From assembly GCF_014645735.1 (NCBI RefSeq), contig NZ_BMMH01000007.1, positions 310,001 through 374,000 of the forward strand: DNA of 64,000 nucleotides. The letters are read 5' to 3'. A program made the translations under genes and the position numbers. Below the pieces are notes generated by a model. That model searched no databases, was not told where the DNA came from, and saw only the letters and a list, made by a program, of their open reading frames with translations. How positions within the stretch are numbered: position 1 is the stretch's first letter; each line of letters opens with the position of its first letter. Of the stretch, positions 8,758 through 17,645 are shown piece by piece. The DNA comes from Nocardia jinanensis. GTDB taxonomy: Bacteria > Actinomycetota > Actinomycetes > Mycobacteriales > Mycobacteriaceae.

Positions 8758-9692
8758 GACTGCGCGCCGATCACCCAGTCGAAGGCACGGGCCTCCGAGT
8801 GCGCGCCCTGGGCGGTCTTGGAACGGTTGGGCTCGCCCAGATCGGCGAGCAGCGCCGCCCCGGTTTCGACCACGGTCGCCAGCACAGCGGGGGTGAGCCA
8901 GTCCGGCCGGGTGGCGAACAGCAGGTCTTCGGTGGCGGTGTTACCGCTCGCGCCGGGCGCGAACGGGCAGCCACCCAGTCCGCCCAGCGAACCGTCCACC
9001 AGCGTCGCGCCCGCATCGATGGCCGTCAGCGTATTCGCCACACCCAGACCCCACGTGTCGTGGCCGTGATAGACGATCCGGCGCGGCGGCGTGCTCGTGC
9101 GAACCGCCTGGATCAGCTGGCGTACCTGTGCCGGTACCGCCTGGCCGAGGGTATCGGCGACGACGATATCGGCGGCACCGTCGGTGCGTGGATCCGCGGC
9201 GATACCGAGTACCCGCGCGGGATCGACAACGCCTTCGAACGGGCAGGTGAACGCGGTCGCGATACACAGCTGGATGGTGCCACCACTGTCGCGGGCGAGT
9301 TCGATCGCCGCCGGCATGGCGGCGACGCTGTCCTCGGTGCTGCGGCCGATATTGGCCTGGTTGTGCGAATCCGACGCCGACAGGCAGTACTGGAAATTAC
9401 GCGCCCCCGCCGCGGCCGCCTTCTCCACATGACGCGGTGTGGCCACCCACACCCAGCATTTCGCGAGTTCCTCCGGTGTCAGTGCCGCGATGACCTCGAG
9501 CGTATCGGCCAGCGGCGGGACCAGGTCCGGGCGCGCCATGGAACCGATCTCGAGCTCCGGCACACCGAGCGCGAGCAGGTCGCGGGCCAGCGCCACCTTG
9601 CGTTCGGTGTCCAGCGGTTTGCCGGTGAGCTGCAGCCCGTCGCGCAGTGTCACGTCGCGTAGTTGCGCCGTGGGTGTGTAGGTGAAGGTCAT
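8754..9692 (-). CDS. HMG-CoA lyase-like acyl-CoA lyase
   Basis: The 312-residue protein is a TIM-barrel lyase of the HMGL family. It has LRDGLQ at the N-terminus, a metal-binding histidine pair in HGHDTWG and the catalytic cysteine loop GLGGCPFAPGASGN. Such enzymes cleave 3-hydroxyacyl-CoA thioesters by a retro-Claisen reaction, releasing acetyl-CoA and a keto acid. Here the partner genes are a class III CoA-transferase upstream (ATGA overlap) and a D-2-hydroxyacid dehydrogenase downstream (GTGA overlap). This suggests the substrate is a hydroxylated dicarboxylic or methyl-branched acid activated by the transferase. The enzyme is shorter and divergent enough that I would not name HMG-CoA itself as substrate. 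Confidence 0.8.
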   Translation of the reverse strand: MTFTYTPTAQLRDVTLRDGLQLTGKPLDTERKVALARDLLALGVPELEIGSMARPDLVPPLADTLEVIAALTPEELAKCWVWVATPRHVEKAAAAGARNFQYCLSASDSHNQANIGRSTEDSVAAMPAAIELARDSGGTIQLCIATAFTCPFEGVVDPARVLGIAADPRTDGAADIVVADTLGQAVPAQVRQLIQAVRTSTPPRRIVYHGHDTWGLGVANTLTAIDAGATLVDGSLGGLGGCPFAPGASGNTATEDLLFATRPDWLTPAVLATVVETGAALLADLGEPNRSKTAQGAHSEARAFDWVIGAQS

Positions 9693-10930
9693 ACCGTAAC
9701 CTCTGTCTCCGAAGTGCCTGTGACGGCGTCGATTTCGTCATCGGTGAGGCGCAGTACCGTGGCGAGTACTTCGCGCGTGTGCGCACCCAGGTCGGGGCCG
9801 ATTGTACGGATCGGTAACGAGGCCTCGCCGATCACCGGGACGATGCCGGGGAATCCCACCGTGGCCGGTTCCGCCGCGCCGGTGTCCACCTCGAACCGCT
9901 GGATCATGTTCCGCGCGGCGTACTGCTCGTCGGCGCAGATATCGGCCGCGGTATAGATCGGGCCCGACGGTACCCCGGCCGCGTCGAGGATCTCCAGTGC
10001 CTCGTCCCGGGTGTGCCGGATCGTCCAGCCGGCGATCGCGGCATCCAGTTCGTCGCGGCGGGCCCAGCGGCCGGCATTGTCGCGCAGATCCGGGTCGGCG
10101 CCCAGATCCGGTCGGCCGATCGTCTCCATATAGCGCTGGAAGATGGCATCTCCGTTGCCCGCGATGATGATGCTGGCGCCGTCGCCGCACGGATAGGCGT
10201 TACTGGGCGCGATACCCTCCATCCGGCCACCCACGCGTTCGCGTTTCACCCCGTAGGCGAGATAGTCGGGCACCAGCGATTCCATGACCGACAGGATCGA
10301 CTCGTTGAGTGCCACATCGATGATGCGTTCCGCCAAGGGCACCGGAGCATCGCTGCGGGCCCGCTGGAACAGCGCCATCACGGTGCCGAACGCGGCGTAG
10401 ATACCGGCGATCGAATCGCCGATGGAGATACCGGTGCGTACCGGCGGCCGGTCCGGATCACCGATGAGTTCGCGCAGCCCGCCGACCGCTTCGGCCACCG
10501 CCGCGAAACCGGGCCGGGCGGCCCGCGGTCCGGTCTGCCCGTACGCGGAGATGCGGGTGATCACCACGTCCGGATTGGCTTCCTGCAGTGCCTCGGGGCC
10601 CAGCCCCCATCGCTCCAGTGTCCCGGGCCGGAAATTCTCCAGCAGTACATCGCATTCGCGGACGAGGTCGAGTATCAGGGCCCGGCCCGCCTCCGTGCGC
10701 AGGTCCACGACGATGGATTTCTTGTTGCGGTTGACGGTGCGGTAGAGCATGGAGGTCTCGCCGTCGTACAGACGCCAGCGGCGCAACTCGTCACCGGTCA
10801 CCGGACGCTCGACCTTGATCACTTCGGCACCGAAGTCGGCCAGCATCCGGCCGGCGGTCGGGGCTGCGATGTAGTTGCCGAGTTCCAGGACCCGGATCCC
10901 GGCGAGCGGTCGAACGGGCTCGTTGCGCAT
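9689..10930 (-). CDS. Class III (CaiB/BaiF) CoA-transferase
   Basis: The 413-residue protein moves CoA between carboxylic acids. It opens with PLAGIRVLELGNYIAAPTAG and has the AEVIKVERP segment. The conserved aspartate that forms the acyl anhydride is in ISIGDSIAGIYA. The ATG at 10930 is chosen because the open frame upstream runs antisense-like through the transporter gene. It lies 24 bases after the GntP gene and overlaps the lyase gene by four bases. The succinyl- or acetyl-CoA donor and the acceptor acid are unknown. Confidence 0.87.
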   Translation of the reverse strand: MRNEPVRPLAGIRVLELGNYIAAPTAGRMLADFGAEVIKVERPVTGDELRRWRLYDGETSMLYRTVNRNKKSIVVDLRTEAGRALILDLVRECDVLLENFRPGTLERWGLGPEALQEANPDVVITRISAYGQTGPRAARPGFAAVAEAVGGLRELIGDPDRPPVRTGISIGDSIAGIYAAFGTVMALFQRARSDAPVPLAERIIDVALNESILSVMESLVPDYLAYGVKRERVGGRMEGIAPSNAYPCGDGASIIIAGNGDAIFQRYMETIGRPDLGADPDLRDNAGRWARRDELDAAIAGWTIRHTRDEALEILDAAGVPSGPIYTAADICADEQYAARNMIQRFEVDTGAAEPATVGFPGIVPVIGEASLPIRTIGPDLGAHTREVLATVLRLTDDEIDAVTGTSETEVTV

Positions 10931-10953
10931 ATCTTCCCTATCGTTTCCGAGGT

Positions 10954-12375
10954 TCACAGGACCAGGCTCAGCGGCATGATGAGCAGGATCGCCACCACCG
11001 AGGCGATCGAGACCCCCACCGAGCACGTTTTCAGCGTGCCGCGCGTCGTCTGCCCCATCAGTGATTGCAGCAGCCAGAAGGTGTTGCTCGTGACGTGCAC
11101 GGCGAACAGGGATCCAGCGCCCGCGGCCAGGGCGATCAGCACCGGGTCGATACCGAGCGCCGGTGCCACCGGGGCCAGGATGCCCGCCGCGGTGATCGCC
11201 GAGATCGTCACCGAGCCGACCGCGATATGCAGTACGGCCGCGATCGCCCAGACCATCAGCAGGGGCGCCGCGGTACTCGCGGTGAAGTAGTCGCCGAGGA
11301 TATCGCCGAGACCGGTTGCCGCGACGGTGGCGGCCAGTGATCCGCCGACGCCGGTCAGGATGAGGATCTGCCCGCTCTCCTGGAACCCGGTCGCGATACT
11401 GCGCTGGATCCGGTCGATGCCGATACTGCGGCGGCCCACGACGCTCGTGCCGACCAGCCCGATCAGCAGAGCGATGACCGGGGTCGAGAGGAACGCGATC
11501 ATCGGATGGTGGATCTCGGCGACCTCCAGGACGGCGCCGGCGGCGATGAGCAGCAGCGCGGTGAGCAGCGGCGCCAGCAGTAGTGGCAGCGGGGTGCGGA
11601 CCGCGGTCTGCGCGGGCGCGACGACGGCTACTCCGCCGGTGCCGGGTGCGGATCCGGATTCTGATTCTCCGGTGCCCGGAACCGGCTGTACGCCCACGGA
11701 GTCGGACTGTTCCTCGCCGGGGTAGGGCTGTTCGTCGCGTTCCTCGTTCCACCAGCCGCGGTCGAACAGAAAGCACATCACGGCGACCGCGATGGTGACC
11801 GTGGGGATCACCAGGACGAGGCCGAACAGCAGCATCTTGCCCAGCGGTACGCCGAGGAGGCCGGCCAGGGCCAGCGCGCCGACGCCGGGCACCGTGAGCA
11901 CGATGCCGCATTCGCCACCGATCGCCAGTGCCGTGGCCATCCGGGCAGTGCCCTTCCTGTTCATCTTGGCGGCGGTGGATCGTGCGAGCGGCGCCGAGAT
12001 GACCAGCAGTACGTCCAGGTAGATCGACTGGAGTGCGGTGGCGACGGTGAGCGAGAGCGCGTACGGCATCCGGTTGACGCCGAAAACCCGGACAAGGGTC
12101 TGTACGAGGCGTTCGATGGCCCCGGTTTCCTGCAGCATCGCGCCGGTCAGGACGCCGAAAGCGATCAGCAGCCCGACCTCGGCCATGATGTCGCCGAAAC
12201 CGGTGGCGATCGTTTCGACCGTCTTCTCGGTGCCCAGGCCCGCGGAGAGTCCCAGATAGGCCGAGCCGATGACCAGCGATACCGCCGGGTTGATCTTGAA
12301 TCGGATGATCAGCACGACTACCGCGAGTACCGCGGCGCCCGTATTGATCATCGTTGCTTGGTCTGACATGTGCAT
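10954..12375 (-). CDS. GntP-family organic acid permease
   Basis: The roughly 473-residue membrane protein has about 12 hydrophobic helices and resembles GntP/citrate-type permeases, which import gluconate or related hydroxy acids with protons. A hydrophilic loop of about 50 residues rich in E, S, G and P (from NEERDEQPYPGEE to VPGTGESESG) interrupts the helices in the middle. I use the ATG at 12375; a second ATG lies two codons on. It is first in the leftward operon with CoA-transferase, lyase and dehydrogenase, so it probably imports the acid they degrade. Confidence 0.8.
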   Translation of the reverse strand: MHMSDQATMINTGAAVLAVVVLIIRFKINPAVSLVIGSAYLGLSAGLGTEKTVETIATGFGDIMAEVGLLIAFGVLTGAMLQETGAIERLVQTLVRVFGVNRMPYALSLTVATALQSIYLDVLLVISAPLARSTAAKMNRKGTARMATALAIGGECGIVLTVPGVGALALAGLLGVPLGKMLLFGLVLVIPTVTIAVAVMCFLFDRGWWNEERDEQPYPGEEQSDSVGVQPVPGTGESESGSAPGTGGVAVVAPAQTAVRTPLPLLLAPLLTALLLIAAGAVLEVAEIHHPMIAFLSTPVIALLIGLVGTSVVGRRSIGIDRIQRSIATGFQESGQILILTGVGGSLAATVAATGLGDILGDYFTASTAAPLLMVWAIAAVLHIAVGSVTISAITAAGILAPVAPALGIDPVLIALAAGAGSLFAVHVTSNTFWLLQSLMGQTTRGTLKTCSVGVSIASVVAILLIMPLSLVL

Positions 12376-12459
12376 ATCCCATCGAGTCGCACCGGCCCGG
12401 CGTTGCGCTCGTGCTGGCGGCACGGAACCCGTGACGCAGGACACAGTGGATTCACATTA

Positions 12460-12473
12460 TGAGCATAGGCTCA
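12460..12473. promoter_or_regulatory. Small inverted repeat upstream of the GntP operon
   Basis: TGAGC, four bases, GCTCA lies about 85 bases before the permease start. It may be the operator of the facing IclR regulator, but the match is short. Confidence 0.25.
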
Positions 12474-12692
12474 CGATATAGGCAATCGGGGCTCCGGATA
12501 TCGGCGCCGGGCGAATACATTGCCAGGTGGTTGCCCGCCTATCCTCCGGTGGATACCGTTGGCTCACCACGGCCGTGGAGTGGCCAACGATCCCGCGGCC
12601 GTATTGCGTCTTTCTCATCCGGCTCTGTCCCATCCGCCGCAACGCCCCGTAATCGCTCGTGCGAACCCGAAACGGAACACGGAGGACACGCA

Positions 12693-13490
12693 ATGCCGAT
12701 ACGTGAAACCCCTTGGCCGGCCGGCACCCCGTGCTGGGCCGACTGCCAGGTCGACGATACGAACCGGGCCCGTGAGTTCTACCGCGCGCTGTTCGGCTGG
12801 GAGATCGCCGAGAGCGCGCCGGAGGCCGGTGGCTACCTGATGGCGTTGCGCAACGGCCACCCGGCGGCGGGGATCGGCCCCAAACCACCCGGGCCCACCA
12901 TGCCGTCGGTGTGGACGACCTACATCGCCACCGAGAACGCCGACGACACCTCGGCCGCGATCGTGGCCGCCGGCGGCACCGTCCTGGCCGCCCCCTTCGA
13001 TGTGCTGGACGTCGGACGGATGCTCGTCGCCACCGACCCCACCGGCGCGGCATTCGGTGTATGGCAGGCGAAACGGCATGCAGGCGCCGGGATCTACAAC
13101 GAACCCGGGGCCTACTGCTGGAATGAGCTGCACACCGACGGTTACCAGCGGGCGCAGGAGTTCTACTCGCAGGTTTTCGGCTGGACGTTCACCGAGATCG
13201 GTGACGGGGTGAACGTCGACTACGCGACCTTCGCTCTCACCCCGGACGGTGAACCGGTCGGCGGTCTCAACGACTCCACCAAGAATCCCGGTGCCGGACC
13301 GTCGTACTGGCTGGCCTGGTTCCAGGTGGAGGACACCGACGCGATCCTCGCCTCGGCGACCGGTCTGGGCGCGACGCTGCTGATGGGTCCCGATGACAGC
13401 CCGTTCGGCAGGATGGGTGTGCTCACCGCCCCGCAGGGCGAGACCTTCGGCGTGATCGATACCGCGCAGGCCACCGAGATGCCGTCCTGA
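12693..13490 (+). CDS. VOC (glyoxalase-like) two-domain protein
   Basis: The 265-residue protein contains two tandem VOC domains. The first begins CWADCQVDDTNRAREFYRAL and the second CWNELHTDGYQRAQEFYSQV; each ends in a PxGAxFGV/PQGETFGV strand. It resembles the CFP-30B-like or hydroxylase-type VOC proteins of actinobacteria, whose activities are mostly unknown. GGAGG lies seven bases before the ATG. It is a single-gene unit closed by a strong hairpin. Confidence 0.85.
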   Translation: MPIRETPWPAGTPCWADCQVDDTNRAREFYRALFGWEIAESAPEAGGYLMALRNGHPAAGIGPKPPGPTMPSVWTTYIATENADDTSAAIVAAGGTVLAAPFDVLDVGRMLVATDPTGAAFGVWQAKRHAGAGIYNEPGAYCWNELHTDGYQRAQEFYSQVFGWTFTEIGDGVNVDYATFALTPDGEPVGGLNDSTKNPGAGPSYWLAWFQVEDTDAILASATGLGATLLMGPDDSPFGRMGVLTAPQGETFGVIDTAQATEMPS

Positions 13491-13575
13491 CCGGAGCCGC
13501 CGCCCGCCGGGTGACCGGGCCGGACTCCAGAAGGCAGCCGGGACGAGTTCGCGGGAAAGCGTCCCGTCACACCGC

Positions 13576-13606
13576 GAACCGGCCGCCCGATACGGGCGGC
13601 CGGTTC
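13576..13606 (+). terminator. Strong hairpin after the VOC gene
   Basis: GAACCGGCCGCCCG, a three-base loop (ATA) and the exact complement make a perfect 14-bp stem. It sits between convergent genes and may serve both strands. Confidence 0.75.
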
Positions 13607-13769
13607 TGTCGTTCGGAGACGGTTTTCGGCCGGATATCGCGCGACAGTGCTTGTCGCGCAACTCACCGAACCGGACAGTGGCGTGCCGGTCGGTGGTCGC
13701 CGCGACGGAATGCCCGGCCTGTCCCGAGGGGTTCGCCGCCGCTGTTCGCGGACTATCCCGGCGGGCGGA

Positions 13770-13955
13770 CTAGGGCCTGTCGTGGCGCTCGGTCCGGTCC
13801 ACCCGTTCGTGCACCAGGAGATCGTCGTCGGCGGGCGATTCCGGGTCACGCCATTCCTCCACCCGGCTGGACCTGTTGCCGCGCAGGGTGCCCTGCAATT
13901 CGTGCGCCAGCTGGTCGTCGCGGGCCGGGCCGTGTTTGCTGCTACCTCGTTCCAT
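13770..13955 (-). CDS. Small conserved actinobacterial protein
   Basis: The 61-residue, very polar product starts MERGSSKHGPARDDQLAHEL and contains RVEEWRDPESPADDD. From memory, short proteins with the MERGSxKHxPR...EEWxDPE pattern are widespread in actinobacteria and unnamed. It lies just downstream of the Rv2629-like gene on the same strand, so a stress-linked role is possible but unproven. Confidence 0.65.
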   Translation of the reverse strand: MERGSSKHGPARDDQLAHELQGTLRGNRSSRVEEWRDPESPADDDLLVHERVDRTERHDRP

Positions 13956-13990
13956 GACATTGCTCCTGTCTCGATTCGAGCGGTATGTGG

Positions 13991-15073
13991 TCAGGCGTAG
14001 CGCAGCAGGGCGCCCACTCCTTCCGGCGGTGCGGCCTGCTCGCCGACCGGGGTGACCGTGCCGCCGCGGACCAGCGCGGCCACCGGCAGCGCCTCGTCGG
14101 CTCGGCAGGTCGCGCCGGTGGCACTCCGGAGCGCACCGAGCGCGGCCGGGTCCCGCAGCGGTTCGGCGGGCAGGCGGACGGTGCGATCGCCCAGCGCGGC
14201 GGAATTGATCAGCAGATTCTCCGCGTTGGACGCCAAGAGCGCGGAGACCGTCCCGGACAATCCGGTGACGGCCAGCCCCTCGTCGCGGCCGTGCGCCTTG
14301 TCGAAACGTGCCACGACTTCCGCGCGTCGCTGTTCGGCCTGTTCGGCGACGAGTTCGCGAACCGCGCCGTCGAGTTCAGCGTCGTCGGAGCCCGCTGCGC
14401 GACTCCCGGCTTCGACTTCCACGACCCGCGCCCCGGTGGCGCCCAGTGCCCGGCGAACCGCTGACCGGGTGGCAACTTCACCCGCCACGACCACCACCTC
14501 CGCATGGACCCGCCGGGCGACGCGGGTGAGTTCTCCGGCGACCTCGTCGGCGTTGCGCCGCACTGTTTCCTCCACCCGCCGCTGCATCGAACGATGCGAC
14601 CAGCCGCCGCCGTGGCGCACCTTGTGGACGGGATGCCCGGTGCCCTCGATCGATTCGTCGACCACCTCACCTTGCTCGTCGACTCCGTACATATCCGAGC
14701 CGACCCGATCGACCACGGCCACGGCGTGCGGTACTTCGCCGGCTCCCTGTTCGATGAGCGGCAGCAGGTACGGCAATGCCGATACGCGGACGATCTCCGG
14801 CTGTGGCGGCGTGGGTAGCCGTCTGTCGACGAGTACCGACTCGGCGTCGGCGATGAGGACCCGGCCGGTACGTCCCGGTTCGGGTGGATCACCCGTGACC
14901 GCCTCGCCGAGCAGCGCGATCATCTGTTCCGAAGCGCCCTCGGCGGCGAGTCGCTCGGCGAGCGCCCGCCAGCGCAGGGTGCGCTGCCGTCCGGCGTCCT
15001 CGGTGTCGTGTTCGGCGTCGATGTACAGCGAGGCGAACGGTCCCGGTCGTTGCGCTATTTCTCTGATACTCAT
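13991..15073 (-). CDS. Rv2629/Vms1-like (Balon-type) ribosome-associated factor
   Basis: The roughly 360-residue protein matches the mycobacterial Rv2629 type, a bacterial eRF1-domain-like family. Visible landmarks are PFASLYIDAEHDTEDA at the N-terminus, the central VAVVDRVGSDMYGVDEQGEV strand-turn segment, and HPVHKVRHGGGWSHRSMQRR. Proteins of this family (Balon and its mycobacterial homologue) have been reported to occupy the ribosomal A site during hibernation, so a stress or dormancy role is expected. I prefer the ATG at 15073; a GTG lies three codons upstream. The gene stands alone apart from the 61-residue ORF after it. Confidence 0.75.
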   Translation of the reverse strand: MSIREIAQRPGPFASLYIDAEHDTEDAGRQRTLRWRALAERLAAEGASEQMIALLGEAVTGDPPEPGRTGRVLIADAESVLVDRRLPTPPQPEIVRVSALPYLLPLIEQGAGEVPHAVAVVDRVGSDMYGVDEQGEVVDESIEGTGHPVHKVRHGGGWSHRSMQRRVEETVRRNADEVAGELTRVARRVHAEVVVVAGEVATRSAVRRALGATGARVVEVEAGSRAAGSDDAELDGAVRELVAEQAEQRRAEVVARFDKAHGRDEGLAVTGLSGTVSALLASNAENLLINSAALGDRTVRLPAEPLRDPAALGALRSATGATCRADEALPVAALVRGGTVTPVGEQAAPPEGVGALLRYA

Positions 15074-15184
15074 GCCATTCACGGCAGGCGCGATACCCGG
15101 ACACAGCCGATCGAATCACCGATCCGGCGAAATCGCGGTCCGCGGTGGGTGATGCGGCCGTGACGGGCCACGGACTCCGGCCGG

Positions 15185-16159
15185 TCAGGCCGCTTGCGGT
15201 GTCAGTTTGCGCAGCGGTTCGTCGAGTTCCGCGCGGTAGAAATCGAGAAACCCGTCCGGATCCGGTCCGGCGTTCTGCATCACCAGATGATCGAACCCGG
15301 CGTCCACGAAGGGCTGTGCGATATCGAGGTAGCGCCGCGGGTCCGGTCCGCAGGCGAACTTCTCCAGAATGTCCTCCTCGCGCACCGTCGTGGCGGCCGC
15401 CTCGAAATTCACCGGATTCGGCAGCTCGCTCATCACCTTCCAACCGGTGAGCGCCCAGCGGCTGGTGTCCAGGGCGGCCCGGGCGGCGGTATGCGCGTCG
15501 GGCGCCCATGCCATGGGGACTTCGGCGTAGCGCGGGCCGCCGCCCCCGGCCGACTCGTAGCCGGCCACCAGATCCGGTTTCGGTTCGGTGGCGAAGAGCC
15601 CGTCGCCCACTTCCGCCGCCAGTTCGGCGGCATCGCGCCCGCCCGCGGCCACCGCGATGAGCGGCGGCTCGTCGGGAAGATCGAAGACGCGGGCGTCGGA
15701 CAGTTTCAGATACCGGCCGTCATAGGACCGGTAGCCGCCGCGCCACAGCAGCCGGATGATCTCCACCGCCTCCCGCAGCAGCTGATGGCGACCGGCGACA
15801 TCGACCGGGAAACCTGCACCGACGATGTGCTCATTGAGGCGCTCACCGGAGCCTACGCCCAGGGTGAAGCGGCCTCCGGAGAGCAGCGCGAGCGTGGCGG
15901 CCGCCTGCGCGATGACAGCCGGGTGGTATCGCACGGTCGGGCAGGTGACGCCGGTGGCGAGCCCGATCCGCTCGGTCTCCGACGCGATGGCACCGAGTAC
16001 GGCCCAGGCGAAGGGGGAGTGGCCCTGGTTATCGAGCCACGGGTGGAAATGGTCGCTGATCTCGACGAAATCGAACCCCGCGGCCTCGGCGCGGACGGCC
16101 TGTCGGACCAGTTCGGTGGGGCCGAACCCTTCGGCGGCGAGCTTGTAGCCGATCTCCAT
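15185..16159 (-). CDS. F420-dependent LLM-class oxidoreductase
   Basis: The 324-residue TIM-barrel protein belongs to the luciferase-like monooxygenase class and looks like the F420-using glucose-6-phosphate-dehydrogenase-related group. It has GFDFVEISDHFHPW near residue 29, HSPFAWAVLGAI, and GVGSGERLNEHI. Such enzymes transfer hydride to or from deazaflavin F420; the substrate here is unknown. The ATG has GGAGG seven bases upstream. It seems to be monocistronic. Confidence 0.85.
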   Translation of the reverse strand: MEIGYKLAAEGFGPTELVRQAVRAEAAGFDFVEISDHFHPWLDNQGHSPFAWAVLGAIASETERIGLATGVTCPTVRYHPAVIAQAAATLALLSGGRFTLGVGSGERLNEHIVGAGFPVDVAGRHQLLREAVEIIRLLWRGGYRSYDGRYLKLSDARVFDLPDEPPLIAVAAGGRDAAELAAEVGDGLFATEPKPDLVAGYESAGGGGPRYAEVPMAWAPDAHTAARAALDTSRWALTGWKVMSELPNPVNFEAAATTVREEDILEKFACGPDPRRYLDIAQPFVDAGFDHLVMQNAGPDPDGFLDFYRAELDEPLRKLTPQAA

Positions 16160-16280
16160 GGTTTCCTCCGAACGCTGTGGTCGTCGATGGGCACCGCGAG
16201 TTCGGGCTCGCGAATGACGCGGCGCCGGACGAATGCGCTGTACCCGGACAACTCCGCGAGAAACGGAAACATCCCTGGCG

Positions 16281-17081
16281 TCATGAGGTTTCTGCCCGGG
16301 GCCGGGTAGACGGTGCCGAGCCGGTGGTGGCGGGTGTGCGTGTCACGGTGGCACCGATATCGGTCGCGATCGCGGCGAACGCGACAGCGTCGCGGACGGC
16401 CGCACCGCCGGGATCGTTGTTGAAGAAGACGAATACGTCGTCGTCCTCGCTCCAGGTCCCGGTCAGCCGTCCGGCCCAGGTCCGCAGGGCACGCGCACCA
16501 TACCGAGGTGGGGGTCGCGCGCGCCCGCGGTGTAGGCGCAGATAACCCCAGCCGGTGGTCCGCCACCGCGGTGTCACCGGGCGTGATCCGGCATCCGCCC
16601 AGCAGAGCGCGGCCCGGTTGTCCTCGAGCACCCCGCGGATACGCGGGGACCACCACGAGTCGTGCCGGGGTTCCACCGCCACCCGGATATCGGCGGGGAA
16701 ACAACGCAGGCAGGTGTCGAGCAGACCCGGATCGGCCCGCAACGTCCCGGGGAGTTGCAGTAGAACCGGGCCCAGCCGCGGCCCGAGTCCCTCGGCGTGG
16801 CGCAGCAGCCGCGCCACTGGTTCGCCGGGATCGCGCAGGCGTTTCATATGTGTCAGGAAACGACTGGCCTTGACTGCGATGACGAAATCAGCGGGGGTGC
16901 GGTCGCGCCAGGCCGCGAAGGTCTCGCGCGCCGGTAGCCGGTAGAAGGCGTTGTTGTTCTCGACGGTCGCGAAATTCGCGGCATAGTGTTCCAGCCACAG
17001 CCGTTGCGGGCAGCCGTCCGGATAGAGGACGCCGCGCCAGTCCCGGTACTGCCACCCCGAGGTGCCGATATGCAGTGTCAT
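16281..17081 (-). CDS. DUF72 family protein
   Basis: The 266-residue protein has the DUF72 TIM-barrel features: IGTSGWQYRDW at the N-terminus, TVENNNAFYRLP, FVIAVKASRFLTHMKRL, and FVFFNNDPGGAAVRDA near the end. The biochemical function of DUF72 is not established. The C-terminal tail after the barrel is a low-complexity stretch rich in T, P and A. The family length is about 240 residues, so the gene is complete. Confidence 0.85.
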   Translation of the reverse strand: MTLHIGTSGWQYRDWRGVLYPDGCPQRLWLEHYAANFATVENNNAFYRLPARETFAAWRDRTPADFVIAVKASRFLTHMKRLRDPGEPVARLLRHAEGLGPRLGPVLLQLPGTLRADPGLLDTCLRCFPADIRVAVEPRHDSWWSPRIRGVLEDNRAALCWADAGSRPVTPRWRTTGWGYLRLHRGRARPPPRYGARALRTWAGRLTGTWSEDDDVFVFFNNDPGGAAVRDAVAFAAIATDIGATVTRTPATTGSAPSTRPRAETS

Positions 17082-17256
17082 CGCCGGTCCGCCGGTCCTT
17101 CGGGCGTGGTCGTGCCGTCGCCCACATCGTCGCGCGGTCGGCGAACTCGCCTACCTCGATCCGCGGTCCGGTCGCCTGTCTGCTCCATACGTGGCGGCTA
17201 CCCGGGACATGCGCACTCATACCTGTCCGGATATTCGGCGAGCGCACGGCAGGGCC

Positions 17257-17565
17257 GACCCGGTCGAGATCCAGCGCGTCCAGCATTCGGGCGATCCGGT
17301 CGACCTCGCTGTCGTAGTCGCAGGACAGGGCGGTATCGCGTGCTGAATCACCCCAGCCGAGCCAGTCCGGCGCGATCACCCGCCGGCTGTCGGAGAGCGG
17401 CCCGATCTGGTGTCGCCAGGCCCTATGCGATTGGGGCCACCCGTGCAACAGGACCAACGGGTCCGCGGCGCCCGCCGCGGCGTAAGACAGCCGCGCGCTG
17501 TCCACTGTGGTCTCGTACAACGCCGGAGACCGGTCCGCGGTGGGCGCGATCCGATCGGTGGTCAT
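17257..17565 (-). pseudogene. Truncated alpha/beta hydrolase
   Basis: About 103 residues read as the N-terminus of an epoxide-hydrolase or haloalkane-dehalogenase-like alpha/beta hydrolase. They include PLVLLHGWPQSHRAWRHQI (oxyanion region), VIAPDWLGWGDS and a helix ending DALDLDRV. The next expected element, the nucleophile elbow (VGHDFGG type), is missing; the frame runs on into unrelated sequence towards the DUF72 gene. The cap and the catalytic aspartate and histidine are also absent, so the gene is broken by a deletion. Confidence 0.7.
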
Positions 17566-17645
17566 CGCTGCCCTACCTGAGAGTGTCCGCGGTGGGGTGA
17601 CGAATCCGGACCGCTGGTCGATCACACGCCGGTATCGTCGCGCGT

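Noticed and set aside
10931..12382. In-frame upstream extension of the CoA-transferase
   Set aside because: It overlaps the GntP gene on the same strand in another frame and lacks protein character; the family N-terminus starts at 10930.
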